Shown here piece after piece: positions 7,651 through 16,129 of a stretch of DNA of 64,000 bases. Source of the stretch: MRBY01 sp943371005 (GTDB lineage Bacteria > Cyanobacteriota > Cyanobacteriia > Cyanobacteriales > MRBY01); NCBI GenBank assembly GCA_943371005.1, contig CALRTB020000004.1:186001-250000 (forward strand), written 5' to 3'. The stretch's first letter is position 1; each line of letters starts with the position of its first letter. The translations under genes were made by a program, and so were the position numbers. The notes under the pieces were generated by a model, which did not search any database, had not been told where the DNA came from, and saw only the letters and a program-made list of their open reading frames with translations.

Positions 7651-9276
7651 ATGTTTAGAATCTCCCTGCCGCTGCCTCGAAATGTTCAGCCCAAGGCTTG
7701 GGGATTTAGTCTGTTTGGCCTGGCGATCGCCCTCAGTTTGATCGACGTTGTCGTTCGGGGTGGAGCCTTATTTAACGGCCAGGGTTTGGGTACCCTTGGG
7801 CGATTTGTGGGGGCCGCTTTCCAGCCAAATCTAACGGCGGATTTTCTCTTGTTGACCCGCCAGGCGACACTGACCACCTTTGCCTATGCGATCTGCGGCA
7901 CATTTTTGAGTTTGGTGCTGGGCACAGTGGGCGGACTGCTCAGCGCCAAGCTGCTCTGGGAGACAATGTTTCCCCAAGGCAAACAGTTAGGAAGCGGCAT
8001 CCGGTTGCTTTTGGCTGTACCCCGTTCGATCCATGAGGTGGTGTGGGGTCTGATTTTGATTAATATTTGGGGTCTAGATCCGGTGGTGGCCTTGGGGGCG
8101 ATCGCCATTCCCTTTGGGGCCATTGTGGCGAAAATCTTTGCCGAAATTATTGATGAAACCCCCCGTGCCGCTTTTGCAGCCTTGATTTATAGCGGTGTCC
8201 CCACGGCTCAAGCCTTTCTCTATGGGATTTTGCCCCAGGCTTTGTTTAATTTGTTGTCCTATAGTTTTTATCGCTTTGAATGTTCCCTGCGTTCGGCGGC
8301 TGTGTTGGGCATTATTGGCGCTGGGGGCCTGGGCTACGAGATTTATTTAAGTCTACAATCCCTCCGCTATGAGCAACTTTGGACCTTGTTTTATGCCCTG
8401 ATTGCGTTAAATGGTGTGGTCGATTGGGGGAGCCATTTTTTGCGGCAACGGCTGGATTGCACTAGTCGGTTTGACCTCAACAGCCACCGTTACAAATTGG
8501 GGGGACAGCGACGGGATTGGTTATTGGGGATGATGGTCTTCGGTAGTGGCCTAGTCGCTTGGGGGTTTTGGTACATTCAGCCCGATTGGTCGCGCCTCTG
8601 GTCTGACCGGGGCCAAAACTTTTTGGCAGAAGTCACGGCCCAACTCCAAACCGTCAGTTTTGATTTTGCCCAGGGAAAACAATTAGCGATCTTGAGTTTA
8701 CAGACTTTAGAAATGTCTATTTTGGCGATCGCCTTAGCTGGGGTGGGCGGCTTTCTGCTGGCCTTTTTAGCGGCGAAAAATCAGCGGCCCCTTTTCTGGG
8801 GACAACGGCTCCTGAGTCATCTAGTGCTCTTGGTTTGTCGCAGTATCCCAGCTCCCATCTGGGCGTTGGTGGTGGTGTTTGTGATGTTTCCGGGAATTTT
8901 GCCGGGGGCGATCGCCTTAGGAATTCATAACCTGGGAATTTTAGGCAGATTAATGGGCGAAGTGATTGAGAACGTTCCCCCTGCGCCCCTCAATGCTCTC
9001 CGAAATTTGGGCAGTAGCGAAGCCAATGTTTGGCTCTATGGCACGGTTCCTTTGACCCTACCTAATTTTATTGCCTACAGTTTTTATCGCTGGGAAGTCT
9101 GTCTGCGGGAAACGGTCATTGTCGGCCTCGTGGGGGCGGGCGGCCTCGGACGGCTTTTGATGGAACAATTGAGCAGTTTTAATTACGGTGGCGTCAGTCT
9201 CACCTTGATTTGTTTCCTCTTACTCACCTGGGGGGTCGATAGTTTTAGTGGCTTTTTGCGACAACAGCCCCGGTAA
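7651..9276 (+). CDS. phnE: phosphonate-type ABC transporter permease, fused double domain
   Basis: Inner-membrane permease of 541 residues made of two tandem PhnE-like halves (about residues 60-270 and 340-540). Each half ends in a binding-protein-dependent transport loop: GIIGAGGLGYEIYLSLQ in the first, GLVGAGGLGRLLMEQLS in the second. The usual PhnE has one such domain and forms a homodimer, so this fusion supplies both halves. No ATPase or substrate-binding gene is adjacent. A PhnC-type ATPase lies at 53280-54035, on the same strand and a plausible partner. Substrate could be phosphonate, phosphite or another oxyanion. The ATG at 7651 is preferred to the TTG three codons upstream. Confidence 0.87.
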   Translation: MFRISLPLPRNVQPKAWGFSLFGLAIALSLIDVVVRGGALFNGQGLGTLGRFVGAAFQPNLTADFLLLTRQATLTTFAYAICGTFLSLVLGTVGGLLSAKLLWETMFPQGKQLGSGIRLLLAVPRSIHEVVWGLILINIWGLDPVVALGAIAIPFGAIVAKIFAEIIDETPRAAFAALIYSGVPTAQAFLYGILPQALFNLLSYSFYRFECSLRSAAVLGIIGAGGLGYEIYLSLQSLRYEQLWTLFYALIALNGVVDWGSHFLRQRLDCTSRFDLNSHRYKLGGQRRDWLLGMMVFGSGLVAWGFWYIQPDWSRLWSDRGQNFLAEVTAQLQTVSFDFAQGKQLAILSLQTLEMSILAIALAGVGGFLLAFLAAKNQRPLFWGQRLLSHLVLLVCRSIPAPIWALVVVFVMFPGILPGAIALGIHNLGILGRLMGEVIENVPPAPLNALRNLGSSEANVWLYGTVPLTLPNFIAYSFYRWEVCLRETVIVGLVGAGGLGRLLMEQLSSFNYGGVSLTLICFLLLTWGVDSFSGFLRQQPR

Positions 9277-9312
9277 ATAAACTGGCTTTGGCGATCGCTG
9301 GAGTCTTTTGGG

Positions 9313-9336
9313 GTCTTTTGACAAGACTTTTTTTTT
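9313..9336 (+). terminator. terminator after the PhnE-like gene
   Basis: GTCTT (9313-9317) pairs with AAGAC (9323-9327) across a 5-base loop and is followed by nine T. The stem is short but the T run is long. Confidence 0.55.
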
Positions 9337-9385
9337 GAGCTTTACTTACAATGACATTTCAAGTCCATAGGCTGTTCTTGCGGTT

Positions 9386-10516
9386 ATGTCCGATGTTGCC
9401 CCGTTAAATCTCCAGGATCTGCAAACGGATCTCCAAACTCAACTTGAAGCAGAATATTTCCCCACAGACCCAGTTCAGGTACGTTGTCTCTTTAAGGAAG
9501 GTCTGTTGCTTGTCTTGGTGCAACATCAAGCCCCGGCCCAGACAGAACTCCCGCCTATTTTTCGACTGATCCGCGATCGCCTCCAGGGCGACCCCCGCGC
9601 CCAAGGGCATCAAACTCTCATCTATTTGCGGATTACCGGTGCCAATGAACCCTATGCCTTCCATGCCCTCACCCAGTCTGAAGTTGAGCCGCTTTCCGAT
9701 GGGCAGTCCCCAGAAAATGCGACGAATTTCCCTGAACAATCTGAATTCCCAGAAGATATTGACCTCGAAGCCACGGATGACCCTTTTCCACCCGTGGGCA
9801 ATGAATTAGAAGAAGACTCGTTTGATAACGTCGCCCCAGAAGAAGAGTTTACAGGCCCTACCGGAGATTTTGAAGGCTTTACCACCGCCGATGGAGGGCT
9901 GGAAGAATTTACTGAAGCCTCCCCTAGAAAAGGCGATCGCCCCGGCAAAAAAGGCCCCCTAATCCTTGGTGCGGGTTTGTTGTTCGTCCTTCTGGGGGCT
10001 GCAGGCTATGCCTTGAGTCGTCCCTGTGTGGTTGGTTCCTGTGCGCCTCTAACTAACGCCACGCAACTGGCTGATCCGGCTCGATCACTGTTTGCCGCCG
10101 GCGAAAATCCCTCTGGGCAAGCGATTCTCCAGGCCCAGGCCAATTTACAGGAGGCGATCGCCGCCTTAGAAACCGTGCCCCGTTGGTCGCCCCGGTATGG
10201 GGAAGTACAGGCCCAACTCGCCGATTACCAATCCCTCAATGGCAGTCTCGGTGATCTGATCACAGGTTTATCCCAGGGGGCAACAGCCGCCCAGATGGCT
10301 GAAACTCCCCCTGCTTCTGTGGCCCAATGGCAAGAAATTATCGAGCAATGGCAAACGGCGATCACTACCCTAGAAGCGATTCCACCAGAGGATTTTTACT
10401 ACGATTTTGCTCAAACGAAACGGGCCAGTTACCAACAAAATTTAGCGGCTGTGGAACAACGGGTGCAACAACTCCAGGCCCAAGAAGCCCAAGCTCCGGC
10501 TGCGGCTAGCAATTAA
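9386..10516 (+). CDS. membrane-anchored acidic protein, unknown function
   Basis: A 376-residue protein not assigned to a named family. Residues 1-95 are a compact globular region ending in a strand-like segment (TLIYLRITGA). Residues 110-185 are highly acidic and probably disordered (repeated Glu/Asp with Phe). A single membrane segment follows at about 193-210 (LILGAGLLFVLLGAAGYAL), then a Gln/Ala-rich helical domain (about 230-376) that looks coiled-coil-like or TPR-like. The layout suggests an N-terminal cytoplasmic part and a C-terminal lumenal or periplasmic helical part. The next gene, recO, is convergent. Confidence 0.75.
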   Translation: MSDVAPLNLQDLQTDLQTQLEAEYFPTDPVQVRCLFKEGLLLVLVQHQAPAQTELPPIFRLIRDRLQGDPRAQGHQTLIYLRITGANEPYAFHALTQSEVEPLSDGQSPENATNFPEQSEFPEDIDLEATDDPFPPVGNELEEDSFDNVAPEEEFTGPTGDFEGFTTADGGLEEFTEASPRKGDRPGKKGPLILGAGLLFVLLGAAGYALSRPCVVGSCAPLTNATQLADPARSLFAAGENPSGQAILQAQANLQEAIAALETVPRWSPRYGEVQAQLADYQSLNGSLGDLITGLSQGATAAQMAETPPASVAQWQEIIEQWQTAITTLEAIPPEDFYYDFAQTKRASYQQNLAAVEQRVQQLQAQEAQAPAAASN

Positions 10517-10526
10517 TGATTGCCCC

Positions 10527-11339
10527 TTAAAAAGCCAGGGGGGCGAGGGTATCAATGAGAGGAGCAGCCTTGAGGGTTTTGCCAATTTGATGCTCAAGGT
10601 ACTGCCGCAATAAATGCTCGACCCGGAGCCAGGCTGTTTCAAGGGAAAACACCATTTGTTCGGCTTGGGACCACCGTTGTAATTCTGGCAGGATACGGTT
10701 GGGAAGCATTTGCAAAATATCCAGTTCCAAAGCCGTCAGCCGTTGATCAGGGCGAACATTCCCCTGGCCCAGCACCATAATCCCCCCCAGATCGTGACTA
10801 AAACCAACGCGCCAACGGGGATCAGCAAAGTTGGGAGCAACAAGAGTTTGGCTACCCTGACAATGTTGGACTTGGGGGGCGAAACCGGCGATCGCCAACA
10901 AATGAAACAAAGCCTGGGTCAGATGGGCGATGATCTGGGTCACCCGCGTGCCGGGCTGGAATTCTAAAGCTTCGATGCGGCGTAAATGCTCCCGGAGTAG
11001 TTCATATAATTCCGGCTGGGGAGTTTGGCTCACTGCCAGGTAATGGGCGACTTCCGCCAGGTATTGACCCACGGCTAATTTGGCAAAGTCATGCCTGAGA
11101 CCTGGGTGGGAGGTGAGAATATCTGCCTGCTGAATCCGATCCAGCGATCGCCCCCGGGTCAAGACAAACTCATTGACCACCAGTAATTCGGTGCGCCCCC
11201 GTAGGGCAGAGCGGTGCTGACGGGCCCCAGGCGCCACGGCCTTTACCAATCCTTGTTCTGGCGACAGGATCGTCACCAGTCGATCCGCTTCGCCCAGGGG
11301 ACTGCCTTTGAGGATGATGCCTGTGATTTTAAAAGACAT
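10527..11339 (-). CDS. recO: DNA repair protein RecO
   Basis: Recombination mediator that helps load RecA onto SSB-coated DNA with RecR (family knowledge). The 270-residue protein opens with the OB-fold sequence KITGIILKGSPLGEADRLVTILSPEQG, split here as GIILKGSPLGEADRL and VTILSPEQG, followed by a helical C-terminal domain. Length is normal for cyanobacterial RecO, and the zinc-finger cysteines seen in some RecO proteins are absent. It begins seven bases after deoC and is almost certainly co-transcribed with it. Confidence 0.93.
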   Translation of the reverse strand: MSFKITGIILKGSPLGEADRLVTILSPEQGLVKAVAPGARQHRSALRGRTELLVVNEFVLTRGRSLDRIQQADILTSHPGLRHDFAKLAVGQYLAEVAHYLAVSQTPQPELYELLREHLRRIEALEFQPGTRVTQIIAHLTQALFHLLAIAGFAPQVQHCQGSQTLVAPNFADPRWRVGFSHDLGGIMVLGQGNVRPDQRLTALELDILQMLPNRILPELQRWSQAEQMVFSLETAWLRVEHLLRQYLEHQIGKTLKAAPLIDTLAPLAF

Positions 11340-11346
11340 GCCGTGT

Positions 11347-12033
11347 TTACCAAGTTGGGTTATCGCTCACTTGTTCCCTTTCCTGCATAATCTTGATACT
11401 CCGGGACGTGCCAAGGCGGGTTGCCCCAGCCTGAATTAAGGCGATCGCCTGGTCAACAGTTTTGATCCCCCCCGCTGCTTTGATGCCAATGCGGCCTTTG
11501 GTGATCCCATGGAGTAATTTCACATCAGCTACCGTTGCACCGCCGAACCAGCCCGTTGAGGTTTTGAGATAGCTCACCCCTGCATCGAGACAAATCTCTG
11601 CGGCGAGTCGTTTTTCGGTGTCTGTTAAAAGGGCCGTTTCTAAAATGCCTTTGATGGGAACTTTCGTCAGCTCAACAATTTGCGCCACTTCCTGATAGAG
11701 CTTCTCCGATTCCCCCATTTTCACAAAGGCTAAGTTCAGCATGACGTCTAATTCCGTTGCTCCATTTTCTACCGCTTCCTGGGCTTCGTAGAGTTTGGTT
11801 GCAGTCGTATGGGCCCCGGCGGGAAAACCCACCACAGAACAAATTTGAATGGGTCGCTGGTGCAAGAAATCCCGGGCTGTTTTGATCGCCGTTGGGTAGA
11901 GACATACCGCCGGAAAATCAAATTGGACTGCCGCCTCACAGCATTCTTTGACCTGGGCTTCGGTGGCCGCTGGGTGCAACAGGGAATGTTCGAGATACCG
12001 GGCTAAATCAATTTCGTTTGCGGGAATCGCCAT
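11347..12033 (-). CDS. deoC: deoxyribose-phosphate aldolase
   Basis: Cleaves 2-deoxyribose-5-phosphate to glyceraldehyde-3-phosphate and acetaldehyde, in the cytosol. The 228-residue class I aldolase shows the Schiff-base lysine in YLKTSTGW (Lys157), the second lysine in GIKAAGGIK (Lys185) and ELDVML with its aspartate (Asp96). The frame is open up to a GTG at 12123, but that codon sits in the U run of the petN-side terminator. The ATG at 12033, which gives the usual family length, is therefore the likely start. First gene of a deoC-recO pair. Confidence 0.93.
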   Translation of the reverse strand: MAIPANEIDLARYLEHSLLHPAATEAQVKECCEAAVQFDFPAVCLYPTAIKTARDFLHQRPIQICSVVGFPAGAHTTATKLYEAQEAVENGATELDVMLNLAFVKMGESEKLYQEVAQIVELTKVPIKGILETALLTDTEKRLAAEICLDAGVSYLKTSTGWFGGATVADVKLLHGITKGRIGIKAAGGIKTVDQAIALIQAGATRLGTSRSIKIMQEREQVSDNPTW

Positions 12034-12123
12034 GGTTTTTGGGAAGTGTACTTCCTTTGATTGTGGCAGAAATTGCTCGTCTTCTGGTGCTTCCTCTAGA
12101 AATTGCCTAGGCACAAAAGCCAC

Positions 12124-12150
12124 AAAAAAATCCCCTGCCGTTACAGGAGA
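12124..12150 (-). terminator. terminator of the petN / small membrane protein transcript
   Basis: Minus-strand hairpin TCTCCTG (12144-12150) with CAGGGGA (12131-12137), containing one G-U pair, followed by seven U (12124-12130). It separates the petN transcript from deoC. Confidence 0.8.
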
Positions 12151-12207
12151 TTAATCAAGCAAGATATTTCGGGAAAGGCTCTAGGGCCGAGCAAGTTCGT
12201 TTTAGGG

Positions 12208-12345
12208 TTACTTGCCCCGTTTGTCTCGGTCTTGACGACGGCGATCGCGCCATTCTACAAAGGTGAGATAGGAGATCCCGCCGCTGACCAGTAGCAGCAA
12301 GGCAAGGGCTCCCAAAAAAAGAGAATTTAAAAAAATTGTTTCCAC
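12208..12345 (-). CDS. 45-residue membrane protein, candidate NDH-1 subunit NdhP
   Basis: Starts at GTG and encodes one hydrophobic segment (about residues 4-30, including LGALALLLLVSGG) followed by ISYLTFVEWRDRRRQ and a basic end. The length, single span and charged FVEWRDRRR segment resemble the small NDH-1 subunit NdhP as I remember it, but I cannot confirm this. It lies four bases downstream of petN on the same strand and shares a terminator with it, so a role in thylakoid electron transport is plausible. No convincing Shine-Dalgarno; translation may be coupled to petN. Confidence 0.65.
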   Translation of the reverse strand: METIFLNSLFLGALALLLLVSGGISYLTFVEWRDRRRQDRDKRGK

Positions 12346-12349
12346 GATC

Positions 12350-12439
12350 CTAGAAACCGTTACGTGCCCAAACAACCATGGCGATCGACCAAGTGAACAG
12401 GGCTAACAGCGCGCCCCAACCTAAAGAAAGAACATCCAT
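12350..12439 (-). CDS. petN: cytochrome b6f complex subunit PetN
   Basis: A 29-residue single-span protein, MDVLSLGWGALLALF followed by TWSIAMVVWARNGF. This matches the very conserved PetN (subunit VIII), a small subunit needed for cytochrome b6f assembly and stability in the thylakoid membrane. Length and both termini agree with the family, so the start is secure. It is followed after four bases by the 45-residue membrane protein. Confidence 0.96.
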   Translation of the reverse strand: MDVLSLGWGALLALFTWSIAMVVWARNGF

Positions 12440-12561
12440 TTTTAATAACGCCTTGAAATTACTAAAGAGTGATCATCCCATATCTTATCTTGTCTTGAAA
12501 CCGACCGAAACGTAACCGCCTGAATCCCTAGGGCGAAATGGAAGTCGCCATGGGCGATCGC

Positions 12562-12597
12562 CAAAAAAAATTCCCCCAGTTGCCCAGGGGGTTTTTG
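12562..12597 (-). terminator. terminator of the rimP-nusA-ylxR-infB transcript
   Basis: On the minus strand CCCCC (12587-12591) pairs with GGGGG (12573-12577) around TGGGCAACT, followed by AATTTTTTTT. It lies 39 bases past the infB stop. An A/T run on the other side could make it weakly bidirectional. Confidence 0.8.
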
Positions 12598-12635
12598 ATT
12601 AAAAGAATTGTCACGGGTTAAACAACACAAGTCAT

Positions 12636-15572
12636 TTAACTGGTACGGCCTGCCAAGGTGCGGCGTTTGAAGACCATTTCGTAGGCTTCGATAATATCCC
12701 CTTCTTTCCAGGTGCTAAATTTATCGACGCCAATCCCGCATTCATAGCCAGAATTGACTTCCCGGACATCCTCGCGGACACGCTTGAGGGAATCAAGGGA
12801 ACCGTCATAGACGATGACATCACCCCGACGCACGCGGATCATGCGGTTACGGACGACTTTGCCCGATTGGACATAACAACCCGCAACGGAGCCACGGCCC
12901 ACGGGGAAGACGGCTCGCACTTCGGCCTGACCCAGGGGTTCTTCGACTTGCTCAGGATCCAGGAGACCTTCCATCGCCCCTTGAATTTCTTCGAGGAAAC
13001 GGTAGATCACGTTGTATTCGCGGATATCAACTCCTTCTTGTTCGGCAGCCTGTCGCGCGCCGGGGGCCAAGGTGGTGTTAAAGCCGATAATAATCGCACC
13101 ACTGGCAGCGGCAAGATCCACATCTGTTTCGCTGATTTCACCGGGGGCAGACAACAGGACACGAATTTGTACTTCGTCCTGGGGCAGTTGTTGGAGGGAG
13201 CCGAGAATCGCTTCCACGGAACCCTGGACATCGGCCTTGAGCACCAAATTGAGTTCTTTGAGTTCCCCTTCTTGGGCTTGGGCTGAGAGACTGCTGAGGC
13301 TGACCCGTCGGGAAGACATGGCCTGTTGGAGACGAGATTGACGTCTCCCTTCGGCCCGCTCATCGGCGATCGCCCGGGCTTCTTTCTCACTGGAGTAGAC
13401 TTCAAACTCATCCCCAGCCGCTGGTACTTCACTTAAACCAAGGATTTCCACCGCGAAAGAAGGCGTTGCATCTGTGACTTTCTCACCGCGATCGCTAATC
13501 ATCGCCCGGATTTTACCCATCACGGCTCCCGCCACAATGATGTCGCCGACCCGTAGGGTCCCGTTCTGGACCAAAAGTGTTGCCACGGGGCCACGGGCGC
13601 GATCCAAGTGGGCTTCAATGATCGTGCCCTTCGCCAGACGATCCGGGTTCGCCGAGAGTTCTTCGATCTCAGAGACGAGCAGGATCATTTCCAGGAGGGT
13701 ATCCAGGTTTTCGCCTTTCAAGGCACTAACGGGCACCATAATGGTTTCGCCGCCCCATTCCTCTGGGACTAAACCCTGTTCTGAGAGTTCCTGCTTTACG
13801 CGATCGGGTTCTGCGCCGAGCTTATCCATTTTGTTGATCGCCACCACAATGGGCACTTTGGCCGCTTGGGCGTGGCGGATCGCCTCTAGGGTCTGGGGAC
13901 GGACACCATCATCGGCGGCCACAACGAGGATGGCAATATCTGTCACCTTTGCCCCCCGGGCCCGCATCGCCGTAAAGGCTTCGTGGCCAGGAGTATCGAG
14001 GAAGACAATTTGACCGGGTTTCCCATTGTGTTCGATGTCCACATGGTAGGCACCGATGTGCTGGGTAATCCCCCCAGCTTCCCCTTGGGCCACTTTGGTC
14101 TCGCGGATAGAGTCCAGGAGGGTGGTTTTACCGTGGTCAACGTGACCCATGATGGTAACGACAGGAGGACGATGTTGGAGGTGTTCGAGGTCAGCGACAT
14201 CCAGCATTTCTGTGGATTTTTCAGCCGCTGATTTCACCTCTGGGGCAATGACTTTGACGTCAAATTCCTCGGCCACCATTTGGGCGGTGTCGTAGTCTAG
14301 GGTTTGGGTAATGTTGATCGCGATCCCCTTACTGAAGAGACGACGGATGATGTCTGTTTCAGCAATGCAGAGGATATCCGCCATTTCCCGAAGAGTCATG
14401 GTTTCTGTGAGGGTGATCTCCGCTGGTGGTGTTTTAACATCGGGGCGATCGCGTCGTTGTTCCTTCTGGGATTGACCACTACCACTACCAGGCTTTTTCG
14501 CTGCTGGCTTTTTAGGCCGCGAAGGTGATGGCTTGCTCGGCGAAGAGGGGGATGAGGCACTCTTCGGTTTGGGGGGACGGGCAATGGACAGGCTGACAGA
14601 AGGCACTTCTGCATTGTTTTTTGTGGTTGTGCCAAAGTCATCATCATCGTCATCAATGACAACGGGACGACGCTTTAATTTGCTTGTTTTTGTCTTCTTA
14701 GTTTCAGATTCATCTTCTTCTTCATCTTCCCAAACTTTACGTTTGCTGGGTTTCGGACCAATGGCTTTTTTGGGTTTTGCGGTGGGGCGTTTGGGGGGAG
14801 CGAGAAGGACTTCTGGGGTCGCATCGTCATCCCCTTCGACATTGTTGGTGTCCGGTTCTTCATCAAGCTCGGGCTCAATCGCTTGGACGGGAGCGGGCTT
14901 TTTGCTAACGGTACCAACGATTTGCGGTTTGGGCCGCAATTTTGGTGCTTTGGCCGGGGCTTCGGCGGTGCTTTTCGAGAGGGATTTGGCCCTCACATCA
15001 GCTTGGGTTGCCCCACTGCTTGTTTCTGCCGTTGCGGGGCTGGCGTCTGGGGTCTTGGGGGCAGATGATTTAGGGGTTGGTCGCGGGGGAGGCCCCATGA
15101 GTTTGGGTTTGGGCGCAGCAGGGGCTGCTGGTTCTGCTTTGGGGGGAGTTGTCTGTGCCACTGGTTCAGCCTTGGCCCCATTGTTGGCCGGAGATTCTTC
15201 TGGTTGTCCAGGCGCTTCTGCCCCCCGACTCGGAGGAGACTGTAGTTTAGGACGCTCGAGTTTTTTGGCGGTTGAGGTTTGCTGATTTACGTCAGCTGAT
15301 TCTGACTTACTAGCCTGGGATTTTGTACCCTGGAGCTGGTGCTGGACGGCGAGAATTTCTTGTTTTTTCTTTCTCTGGGGCCGCTGGGCCTTGGGGGCTT
15401 GGGGGCGCTTTTGTGTGGCGATCGCCCGAATTTTATCAGCTTCTTCTGTCGTAATGGTGCTACTGTGGCTCTTCACATCAATGGAGAGCTGGCCACAGAA
15501 TTCTAAAATGTCTTTGTTTTCGAGATCTAGTTCCTTTGAAAGTTCGTAAATTCTAACTTTTTCGTTATTCAT
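12636..15572 (-). CDS. infB: translation initiation factor IF-2
   Basis: GTPase that brings initiator tRNA to the 30S subunit and promotes subunit joining. The 978-residue protein begins with an IF2-N module (residues 1-50). A long low-complexity region rich in Pro, Ala, Lys and Ser follows (about 55-390), with acidic and basic patches. Then come a second IF2-N module (MTLREMADILCI), the G domain with GHVDHGKT near residue 475, DTPGHEAF and NKMDK, and the C-terminal beta-barrels. Long N-terminal extensions are common in cyanobacterial IF-2. AAGGA nine bases upstream supports the ATG. Last gene of the rimP-nusA-ylxR-infB run. Confidence 0.97.
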   Translation of the reverse strand: MNNEKVRIYELSKELDLENKDILEFCGQLSIDVKSHSSTITTEEADKIRAIATQKRPQAPKAQRPQRKKKQEILAVQHQLQGTKSQASKSESADVNQQTSTAKKLERPKLQSPPSRGAEAPGQPEESPANNGAKAEPVAQTTPPKAEPAAPAAPKPKLMGPPPRPTPKSSAPKTPDASPATAETSSGATQADVRAKSLSKSTAEAPAKAPKLRPKPQIVGTVSKKPAPVQAIEPELDEEPDTNNVEGDDDATPEVLLAPPKRPTAKPKKAIGPKPSKRKVWEDEEEDESETKKTKTSKLKRRPVVIDDDDDDFGTTTKNNAEVPSVSLSIARPPKPKSASSPSSPSKPSPSRPKKPAAKKPGSGSGQSQKEQRRDRPDVKTPPAEITLTETMTLREMADILCIAETDIIRRLFSKGIAINITQTLDYDTAQMVAEEFDVKVIAPEVKSAAEKSTEMLDVADLEHLQHRPPVVTIMGHVDHGKTTLLDSIRETKVAQGEAGGITQHIGAYHVDIEHNGKPGQIVFLDTPGHEAFTAMRARGAKVTDIAILVVAADDGVRPQTLEAIRHAQAAKVPIVVAINKMDKLGAEPDRVKQELSEQGLVPEEWGGETIMVPVSALKGENLDTLLEMILLVSEIEELSANPDRLAKGTIIEAHLDRARGPVATLLVQNGTLRVGDIIVAGAVMGKIRAMISDRGEKVTDATPSFAVEILGLSEVPAAGDEFEVYSSEKEARAIADERAEGRRQSRLQQAMSSRRVSLSSLSAQAQEGELKELNLVLKADVQGSVEAILGSLQQLPQDEVQIRVLLSAPGEISETDVDLAAASGAIIIGFNTTLAPGARQAAEQEGVDIREYNVIYRFLEEIQGAMEGLLDPEQVEEPLGQAEVRAVFPVGRGSVAGCYVQSGKVVRNRMIRVRRGDVIVYDGSLDSLKRVREDVREVNSGYECGIGVDKFSTWKEGDIIEAYEMVFKRRTLAGRTS

Positions 15573-15822
15573 CCAATAATGTCCTTAACTACTAGTCGTA
15601 CAAATTTAGGGTTGGTTGGGGATAGGTGGGTTTGGCGTGGATTGTGGGATCTAAATCCAACGGGGATTAGCGGCAATGATGAATGGAAAGGCCTCCGGGC
15701 TTGCTAGAGTTCAACGATAAAAAGAAGGTTTAATCTGAGTAATTTCAGGAATGATTTTAAATAGCATCGCGCGTCCGTAATGGCTTGTGGAGTGGCGATT
15801 GTAAATGGCCCTCAAAGGAGCC

Positions 15823-16077
15823 TTAATCTAAAGAATTTAAGCGTTCTTTTAGGGTTTGATAAATGTCGGGGGAGACGTTCTTTCTGAGCGATCGCCCAAG
15901 CCGATCTTTGCGCTGGGCCATTTCTAGACAATGATGACATTGACAGAGATAGGCGGAACGCCCCATGCCCCGATCTAATTGTACCTGCTGGGATGGATAG
16001 ACTCGAACCACCCGCCAAAGAGATTGTTTTGGGGCAAGTTTGCGACAGGCAACACAGCGGCGTAGATTTGGCTCCAT
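15823..16077 (-). CDS. ylxR: YlxR family RNA-binding protein
   Basis: An 84-residue protein of the YlxR/DUF448 family. It has RRCVACRKLAPKQSLWRVVR near the start, GRSAYLCQCHHCL in the middle and the conserved basic surface typical of the fold. It occurs between nusA and infB in many bacteria; reported roles include RNA binding and, in some species, control of transcription or RNase P activity. The cysteines (about 8, 11, 46, 50) might bind metal, which is inference. It lies 52 bases after nusA; 250 bases without a convincing gene separate it from infB. Confidence 0.92.
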   Translation of the reverse strand: MEPNLRRCVACRKLAPKQSLWRVVRVYPSQQVQLDRGMGRSAYLCQCHHCLEMAQRKDRLGRSLRKNVSPDIYQTLKERLNSLD

Positions 16078-16129
16078 GGCAATGGTTGAAAAGGCGATCG
16101 CCTTTTTACAACAAAATTCTCCCCAGCTT

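Noticed and set aside
12034..12123. Thirty-codon N-terminal extension of deoC
   Set aside because: Its GTG start lies in the U run of the petN-side terminator, and the extension has no counterpart in DeoC proteins.
14533..15285. A 250-residue plus-strand frame inside infB
   Set aside because: It is the complement of the low-complexity Pro/Ala/Lys region of IF-2 and consists of Ser/Gly/Leu runs; no ribosome binding site or family.
15573..15822. Gene-free 250 bases between ylxR and infB
   Set aside because: Both strands were read; only short unsupported frames were seen, with no tRNA-like fold or clear terminator. It may hold an internal promoter but I could not identify one.
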